From: Eisenbergiella tayi
Lineage (GTDB): Bacteria > Bacillota > Clostridia > Lachnospirales > Lachnospiraceae
Direction: 5' to 3'
Length of the DNA stretch: 35,384 nucleotides
Assembly (NCBI RefSeq): GCF_001881565.1
Contig: NZ_MPDJ01000018.1
Coordinates: 19,367 to 54,750 of the forward strand
Made by a program: the position numbers and the translations under genes. How positions within the stretch are numbered: position 1 is the stretch's first letter; every line of letters begins with the position of its first letter. The notes beneath the pieces were generated by a model. That model was not told the DNA's origin, did no database searches, and worked only from the letters and a program-made list of their open reading frames with translations. This document shows, one piece after another, positions 31,101 to 35,384 of the stretch.

Positions 31101-33600
31101 TACCCGTAAACCGTTATGGAAAAATTCCCTGACAACAACAGATGACGAAAAAGCACAGGGAATTTATAAGTGGCAGATAGTAATCAATAAGGATACCATA
31201 CCGGTTAACTTATCAGAAAAGACCATTTATGACTGGTATGTAACCCAAAGTGGTTCAGTGCCTAATGAAAATACTTTTATTATAGGGGATATTACTGTAA
31301 CAGATGTAACGACAGGTAATGATATTACCAGTCAGATGGAAAGTATCCAGCTGAAAAAAGAAGGAGAAACCTGGAGTCTGGCGGATAATTGTCTGTTCCA
31401 GATTAAGTTCCCATATGGTGACTATACCCATGAATACGAAATCACTTATACCACACAGACAAAAGCGAATGGGATGGATGGTAACGACTGGGGATTTGTT
31501 GACCTGACGAACTGGGCAAAGATTGTAGAGACAGGTGATGATGACTATGAGAACGCTCTTGTAGGCAAAAAGTATACTTCCGGAATTCTTACCAAAGCAG
31601 GTAAGGCAGTGAGCAATGATAATTCCGATGCCAGTGAGGCCTACAAAGCTCAGTGGCAGGTGAAGCTGGATCTCAGTGAATTTAAAAATGGAGATATCCT
31701 GAAAGATCTCAAAATTACTGATACGCTTCCGGATGGAATGACTTTCTATGATGTCGATGAGTCAGAGATGAACTTTGCTTTGACCCTGTCAGATGATACA
31801 CCGTTGTCAGAAGGAACTGATTACAAAAAAGAGATTACCAATAATAAGACGTTGCTGACATTAACCTTTACGGAAGAGGGCCAGCGTAAATGTGCCGGAA
31901 AAGTGATCACAATGACATTTACTTCGGTGGCAGACCCCGGCAAGATCCCTATGAACGGAAGTAAAGAATATACCAATAATGCGACGGCAAGCTTTTTATA
32001 TAACAGTGCGTGGAGTTATAAGGCATCCGCAAAGGTTACCATGTACAGGAAAGATGCGTTGAGTAAGAGCGGTACGGTCCTGAGTAAAAAGAATGCTAAC
32101 GGAAATTATGAAATACAGTGGACCATTCTGGTAAATACTAACGATGCGGAAAATCTTACCCCTGAAAAAGCTTATACCGGAGATATTACTGTAACGGATA
32201 CGCTTCCGGATGGATTGACTTATGTTGATGGGTCGGCGACAATGGTAACATCGACAAGAACGGATTGGAAGGTAGAAAAATCTGGAGCTGCAGCAATAAT
32301 ACCGGCACCGGAAGGCCTTCCCGGCAAGCTGATATTTACAATACCGGGTTCTACCTATAATAATGCTTATGAGATTACCTTTAAAACCGAGGTAGATCCG
32401 GCCAAACTTGATAAGACAAATTTGGGAACCACTTTTACCAATACGGTAGTTGTGGAAAATAACGGCGGTAAATCTGAGGCGGAAGCAGATGTTACGATTG
32501 CAAAAGAGGATCTTTTGAAAAAGAGCGGCCAGACAACCGGCACGCATATCCAATATACGATTGATGTAAATGCCAACGCCCAGCAGCTGACCTCTCGGGG
32601 AGTTCTGACACTGGAAGACGAAATTGACAACAATGCGGATATTCTGACGAATACCATATCCGTAAAGAAAGTCGATATTCTCACCCAGGCGGAAACGGAT
32701 ATTACGGATTCCTGCAGCATCAGCTATACAGGCAATAAGCTGATTATCGGGAATATACCTGATGGTACTCATGTTAGAGTGACCTATAAGGCTGTAACGG
32801 TGAGAAGCGGAGATGTGGAAGTAACTAACAGTGCAGTGCTGAAAGGTGAAGACGTACTGGCAAGTACTGTTACAACCGGAACCTTTAAGATTAAGGCAAG
32901 CGCTACTGCGAACGGAAGGGCAGGAACTTTCACCCTTATAAAGCTTGACAGCAGTGACGCCCGTAAGAATCTGGCAGGAGCAGAATTTACACTCTATAAA
33001 TTCGATATGGATAATATAGATGCAACCCCTGCAACGGTAACGACACTGAAAACCGACGAAGACGGACGGGTAACTTTTGGCGAAGGTACCATGGATGAAC
33101 TGGAATTTGACGTATTGTTCTGTTATGTAGAAACAAAAGCTCCGACAGGCTATAAGCTGGATAATACTCCTCATTATTTCATGCTTGAAGGAAACAGTTT
33201 TGCATCGCGCAACCAGCTGGCAATCGATCGTATAGGAGAAAGCGCTGATTACAGAACGTATGCGCAGGATGGCTCCAAGACAAGACAGCTGTCCAATGAT
33301 CCTACACCGCCTCCCACACCTCCGGATAATACGGATACTCCTGACGAGCCTGGTACGCCCGGCACGCCTGCCACTCCTGTAACTTATACAGCGGGTGTGA
33401 CTCCTAAAGTTGATGTACTGGGAGAAAGCAAGATGCCTGACGGCGCAATGCCGGCAGCACCCGGCATCGGAGTCCTTGGAGATATGAAGGGACCGGGTAC
33501 CGGAGATCAGACACCAGTTATTTTCTGGACACTGCTTGTTTGCTCGGCAGCGGCTGTTCTGATATCCTGTATAGTATTTAGAAAGAAACGAAAGAAATAG
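28177..33600 (+). CDS. Giant Cys-rich cell-wall-anchored surface protein (1807 residues)
   Basis: This is probably an adhesin or pilin-like stalk anchored by the flanking sortases. A signal peptide (KIVALFMAAGLLVNSFFW) is followed at residues ~45-690 by a chain of Cys/His-rich repeats with 16 CxxC motifs, mostly C-x-V/I/K-C-G, interspersed with H-x-W elements. From ~700 to ~1570 come isopeptide/DUF11-like beta domains marked by repeated TDTLPDG(M/L)T segments near 880, 1180 and 1340. At ~1580-1675 there is a SpaA-type domain (LIKLD...ETKAPTGYKL). A Pro/Thr linker (PTPPPTPPDN), the sorting signal GPGTGDQ near 1771-1777, a membrane helix and RKKRKK close the protein. AGGAG precedes ATG 28177. 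The sorting motif departs from LPXTG. Confidence 0.88.
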   Translation: MKKKIGKIVALFMAAGLLVNSFFWSAANEGDNGALDAVQEIQENKETLHSHEWGNETVNTPATCNTDGSATVTCSSCGATEDRTISATGEHNFGDWTLVTAATADTPGEEKRVCNDCGTEETREIPVSDNTDNKLENKLTDNSDGTDNVLSGETENNNSDHDHVWVPVEGTEGRTEPTCGVSGKQLYTCSAEGCTETKEEEIPATGKHTVETWTVDKAPTETETGSEYGTCTVCGETVTRTIPALNHEHKYSEKGTVDKAATETEDGKVRYYCTSDDCDSYIEGTSHYYRENGNGEYVCVTCGEKETPDGETVCEHDWQETETGIFECSKCHSIKDTNTKLVSDEIQSTDNNLLDVIEPCKEGEHIRPAVYDVLVKATCEKEGQISYICTVCGTKVTETTPKTAHVWDSKTGKCTVCDTACDHKDGDHTAFDSQTGKCSICGYRCSHDFDEDKKCKICGFKECENHTKIKSDGTSVVIITVKKATCMEEGLVRYQCAVCGEEVTEDTPIDKDIHEWNSTTGKCKLCDAMCEHTDGNGNTLYDTDGKCTVCGHACEHKFIVNKEDGIVKCDVCGYICKHDEKSLVPIKGTGDKDADCENVGQQTYLCSVCGQKIVKEIPLSGKHHYDESGSCETCGDDLHTKEIGDCEHKDWVDWDNDGTDLDSQNTWKYLKTDIDAKKDIFECSKCGSIWERDAVDREEKTVDLTQITKGTLGVTISVNGQEVGDKQEVKINKSDVLDIHIDWAIDNDRKPTSNTTIQYQLPVILKTVPMTGTIWGPGGYEEYGTFSINSSGLLTFKLNDKILKKSEINGSFDLQATLVLSEEGSQDKQEILFPGGAGITVYFKSNMTSEKTAKLNNDGSIDYKVTFVLDSDSKNVSLTDTLASNLTFEGYEGSFRLKNTATGAESDITDKVEIDHNKKIAIIDLGDVKKGKYELSYKAKLIDSSVKASSGNNTNTVTWKWDDKEGGPERCTVESTRKPLWKNSLTTTDDEKAQGIYKWQIVINKDTIPVNLSEKTIYDWYVTQSGSVPNENTFIIGDITVTDVTTGNDITSQMESIQLKKEGETWSLADNCLFQIKFPYGDYTHEYEITYTTQTKANGMDGNDWGFVDLTNWAKIVETGDDDYENALVGKKYTSGILTKAGKAVSNDNSDASEAYKAQWQVKLDLSEFKNGDILKDLKITDTLPDGMTFYDVDESEMNFALTLSDDTPLSEGTDYKKEITNNKTLLTLTFTEEGQRKCAGKVITMTFTSVADPGKIPMNGSKEYTNNATASFLYNSAWSYKASAKVTMYRKDALSKSGTVLSKKNANGNYEIQWTILVNTNDAENLTPEKAYTGDITVTDTLPDGLTYVDGSATMVTSTRTDWKVEKSGAAAIIPAPEGLPGKLIFTIPGSTYNNAYEITFKTEVDPAKLDKTNLGTTFTNTVVVENNGGKSEAEADVTIAKEDLLKKSGQTTGTHIQYTIDVNANAQQLTSRGVLTLEDEIDNNADILTNTISVKKVDILTQAETDITDSCSISYTGNKLIIGNIPDGTHVRVTYKAVTVRSGDVEVTNSAVLKGEDVLASTVTTGTFKIKASATANGRAGTFTLIKLDSSDARKNLAGAEFTLYKFDMDNIDATPATVTTLKTDEDGRVTFGEGTMDELEFDVLFCYVETKAPTGYKLDNTPHYFMLEGNSFASRNQLAIDRIGESADYRTYAQDGSKTRQLSNDPTPPPTPPDNTDTPDEPGTPGTPATPVTYTAGVTPKVDVLGESKMPDGAMPAAPGIGVLGDMKGPGTGDQTPVIFWTLLVCSAAAVLISCIVFRKKRKK

Positions 33601-33610
33601 CGGTATGAGC

Positions 33611-33639
33611 GCCCCGGCAGTTTTGCCGGGGCCTTTTTT
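33611..33639 (+). terminator. Terminator of the surface-protein gene
   Basis: GCCCCGGCA (33611-33619) pairs perfectly with TGCCGGGGC (33624-33632) around a TTTT-rich loop, followed by T6. Confidence 0.93.
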
Positions 33640-33666
33640 GAAAAGGTCGTTGAAGTCGTCTATCAT

Positions 33667-33685
33667 GGAAACAGGCAGAATTACA
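33667..33685 (+). repeat. 19-bp direct repeat, left copy
   Basis: GGAAACAGGCAGAATTACA here is repeated exactly at 35142-35160. The two copies bracket the IS remnant, the sigF-tail remnant and sortase copy 2. Confidence 0.8.
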
Positions 33686-33689
33686 TTTA

Positions 33690-34048
33690 ATTTCACCCAA
33701 AGTCCTTATGCGTTTGCTGAAATCTATTCCAAGGGCTGCTCCGATATCTCTCAATACCTCGTCATAATAGTCAAATAGATAATCTTTGCTCAGAAAATCA
33801 TTCTGGCCGTCAGATTCGAAATAGTAGTTCGTTACATCATAATAAATCAGACTGGCATCACGGCCATAGTTTTCCTTAATCTTATCATTCAGCCAAACCG
33901 GGAGATTTTCTTTCTGTCTGTCAAAGAAGGAAAGACAACGGTAAACATCGTCCAAAGAATAGTCTGTTTTTTCAAAAAATGGTTCTTTCTTATCAAAAGA
34001 AGATTTTTTAGAGGCAGAGGCCAGGAAGCCTGATGCACAATATGACAT
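33690..34048 (-). pseudogene. Remnant of an IS1634/IS4-like transposase
   Basis: On the minus strand about 117 codons resemble the middle of an IS1634-type DDE transposase: DDVYRCLSFFDRQKE, then SLIYYDVTNYYFE, where the second DDE-region Asp lies. Both ends of the transposase are missing, no ribosome site precedes the ATG at 34048, and similarity fades after RIRTLGE. Terminal inverted repeats were not found. The fragment lies exactly at the junction between the surface-protein gene and the duplicated sortase block, so the element probably took part in the rearrangement. Confidence 0.6.
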
Positions 34049-34125
34049 AATAAAATAAAAAAAGCCTGAGAGCCTTATAAATAAAGCGGTCAGGACATGT
34101 CGTTTAAAAAAAGTAGCTGCAAAAC

Positions 34126-34214
34126 TGTGGCGGAGTCATGGGGATCAGTCAGGTACAGGTGAGCCGTCTGGAAAAGAAAATATTACTTCGGATGAGAGAC
34201 AGCTTGTGTGCTGA
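34126..34214 (+). pseudogene. Duplicated, frameshifted 3' end of sigF
   Basis: These bases align throughout with 27044-27133, the last ~30 codons of sigF (GVMGISQVQVSRLEKKILLRMR). At least two single-base gaps break the frame: one near GGCGG and one in GAGA-CAGC. There is no start. It precedes sortase copy 2 just as true sigF precedes copy 1, which shows that one block was duplicated. Confidence 0.9.
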
Positions 34215-34258
34215 ACGGCTGATTTATATTAGATGTCTCTGCTTTTTTATAAAAAAGA

Positions 34259-34288
34259 TTGCGTTAGGTATGGAATATAGTGTATAAC
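34259..34288 (+). promoter_or_regulatory. Promoter of sortase gene 2
   Basis: TTGCGT (34259-34264), an 18-base spacer and TATAAC (34283-34288), with the same layout and position as before copy 1. Confidence 0.55.
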
Positions 34289-34340
34289 GAATATATACGC
34301 AGCTATATCATCTGTCATTACATTATGTAAAGGGAGCGTC

Positions 34341-35117
34341 ATGAAGAAATTTGTGAGAATTATTATTCCTATCTGCGCAGTCGCGGTTCTTATAATTTCC
34401 TGCATCAATCTGGGAAGTATTTTCTTGGAATACAACAGAGGTGTGCAGGAATATAAAGAACTTCAGGAATATGTCAATAATGAACGTCCTCAGCTTCCGG
34501 CCCAGGAAAAGGAAGAGGACGATTTTTTAATGCCCGAAATTGATTTTGCCGGTTTGAAAGCCAAAAATGAAGATTTCAGATACTGGCTCTATATTCCGGC
34601 CCTGGAGGTAAATTACCCGGTAGTCCAGGGAAAGGATAATGACATTTATCTGCACCGCACCTTTGATGGAGACAGCAACAGTGCGGGCTGCATTTTTCTG
34701 GATGCAGGCAATTCCCCGGATCTTACTGACCGGAACACCGTGATATATGGACATAACATGAAGAACCATTCCATGTTTGGTTCCCTTAAGAAATTTATGC
34801 AGGAAGAGGAGCTGGCGGAAGAGAATCCTTATTTTTATTTATACACCGAGGGTGAGGCGATCCGTTACAGGATAATTTCGTACTACATGACGGTAAGCGG
34901 AAGCGACACCTATCAGTCGGTCTATACAGATGAGGATTATGACAGCTACCTGAAAATGGCGCTTCAGAAATCTCTTTTCAAGGGATATCAGAAGGACTAT
35001 ACGGAAGGCCAGCCTGATATGGTGACCCTTTCGACCTGCCACGGGAAAGCAGGAGGAACAGGAAGGTTCGTCGTACACGGTGTTGTGGATGAGATACGGG
35101 AATGGAATGAAAGCTGA
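34341..35117 (+). CDS. srtB: Class B sortase (copy 2)
   Basis: This is a 258-residue paralogue of the sortase at 27280. It differs at nine residues: W4F, M5V, K6R, V7I, V11I, V15A, V63L, A71G and R192Q. Six of these lie in the membrane anchor; the catalytic His138, Cys233 and Arg242 and the whole active-site region are unchanged. AAGGGAG precedes ATG 34341. Homology with copy 1 runs from the sigF tail to just after the stop codon and then ends abruptly. It is intact and should be active. It may serve the upstream Cys-rich protein, or a gene beyond the right edge controlled by the c-di-GMP switch. Confidence 0.93.
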   Translation: MKKFVRIIIPICAVAVLIISCINLGSIFLEYNRGVQEYKELQEYVNNERPQLPAQEKEEDDFLMPEIDFAGLKAKNEDFRYWLYIPALEVNYPVVQGKDNDIYLHRTFDGDSNSAGCIFLDAGNSPDLTDRNTVIYGHNMKNHSMFGSLKKFMQEEELAEENPYFYLYTEGEAIRYRIISYYMTVSGSDTYQSVYTDEDYDSYLKMALQKSLFKGYQKDYTEGQPDMVTLSTCHGKAGGTGRFVVHGVVDEIREWNES

Positions 35118-35141
35118 TCGGGAACACTGCGTGGACGATCA

Positions 35142-35160
35142 GGAAACAGGCAGAATTACA
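35142..35160 (+). repeat. 19-bp direct repeat, right copy
   Basis: Exact match to 33667-33685, lying 24 bases after the sortase 2 stop. Confidence 0.8.
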
Positions 35161-35198
35161 ATTAAAGTTACAAAATTGGAAAAAATTTAAAAAAGTAC

Positions 35199-35227
35199 TT
35201 GATTTTTATACTGGAATGGTGTAGTAT
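35199..35227 (+). promoter_or_regulatory. Promoter upstream of the c-di-GMP riboswitch
   Basis: TTGATT (35199-35204), a 17-base spacer and TAGTAT (35222-35227). Transcription would start near 35234, about 55 bases before the aptamer. Confidence 0.6.
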
Positions 35228-35289
35228 AAGACTAACGAAAGAAATCATCAATCATCACGTAATTAATCATCATATTATTTAATTTAACA

Positions 35290-35364
35290 CTTGGCAAACT
35301 TGCTGAAAAGCAAGGACGCAAAGCTACAGGGCCTTCCCTCAAAGAGGATGGCAGCCAGTTGCCT
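35290..35364 (+). ncRNA. Cyclic di-GMP-I (GEMM-I) riboswitch aptamer
   Basis: This RNA aptamer binds the second messenger c-di-GMP. The conserved parts are visible in order: GGCAAAC; the stem TTGCT-GAAA-AGCAA with its GAAA tetraloop (35300-35313); GGACGCAAAGC; CTACAGGG; a second hairpin CCTTCCCTC-AAA-GAGG; then ATGGCAGCC and GTTGCC closing P1 (GGCAA 35293-35297 with TTGCC 35359-35363). The expression platform and the controlled gene lie beyond the window, so whether it turns the gene on or off cannot be read. Confidence 0.95.
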
Positions 35365-35384
35365 GATACATAGTAAAAACGTAT

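Noticed and set aside
31996..33696. 566-codon open frame antisense to the surface-protein gene
   Set aside because: It is a shadow: it lies opposite a clear signal-to-sorting-motif protein, has no ribosome site, and its composition (many Ile/Arg/Cys) reflects the reverse frame.
34060..34090. AGCCTGAGAGCCT as a terminator near the IS remnant
   Set aside because: It is a direct repeat of AGCCT, not a dyad, so no stable stem forms despite the neighbouring A/T run.
1..35384. CRISPR array, tRNA, rRNA or complete insertion sequence
   Set aside because: No regularly spaced repeats, no cloverleaf or rRNA signatures, and no intact transposase with terminal inverted repeats were seen.

Overview
The window reads as chromosome of a spore-forming, low-to-moderate GC gut Firmicute, most likely a Lachnospiraceae. 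The evidence is the spoIIAA-spoIIAB-sigF sporulation operon, a valS gene behind a T-box leader, class B sortases with a cell-wall-anchored surface protein, strong AGGAGG-type ribosome sites, and an LplABC-type sugar importer. I do not assign a genus.

Layout. 1-700 holds decayed, tandemly repeated 3' ends of Rpn/PD-(D/E)XK 'transposase-like' genes. 805-4277 (minus) is a three-gene carbohydrate ABC importer: lipoprotein binding protein, then two permeases, closed by a strong terminator. An 835-base control region separates it from a small cupin protein. An AraC-type regulator faces the cupin gene and diverges from an MFS permease. 7816-12483 (plus) is a run of metabolic genes: a FAD oxidoreductase fused to a Rieske domain, a sialate-O-acetylesterase-like enzyme, a tocopherol-cyclase-like protein and a DUF523/TudS-like protein. 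12549-14795 holds a zinc-ribbon protein (minus), a Vat/CatB-like acetyltransferase, and a MerR/TipAS regulator whose promoter has the 19-bp MerR spacer. 14909-19172 encodes an inositol-monophosphatase-family enzyme, a secreted LRR protein, a secreted SGNH hydrolase and a membrane-tethered NERD protein.

19135-25358 is housekeeping: promoter and T-box leader, valS, folC, a 51-residue small protein, and a zinc-ribbon/TPR membrane protein. 25549-27133 is the spoIIA operon.

27280-35117 is the most unusual part. A 1807-residue surface protein (signal peptide, 16 CxxC motifs, isopeptide/DUF11-like modules, a SpaA-like module, variant sorting signal GPGTG) lies between two class B sortase genes. The sortases are the same length and differ at only nine of 258 residues. 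The second copy carries a broken duplicate of the sigF 3' end, so a 'sigF tail plus sortase' block was duplicated. An IS remnant and a 19-bp direct repeat lie at the junction. The window ends in a convincing cyclic-di-GMP-I riboswitch that would control a gene beyond the edge.

Working together: the sortases probably anchor the Cys-rich protein. The downstream c-di-GMP switch suggests that the neighbouring surface functions may respond to the motile/sessile signal. This last link is inference.
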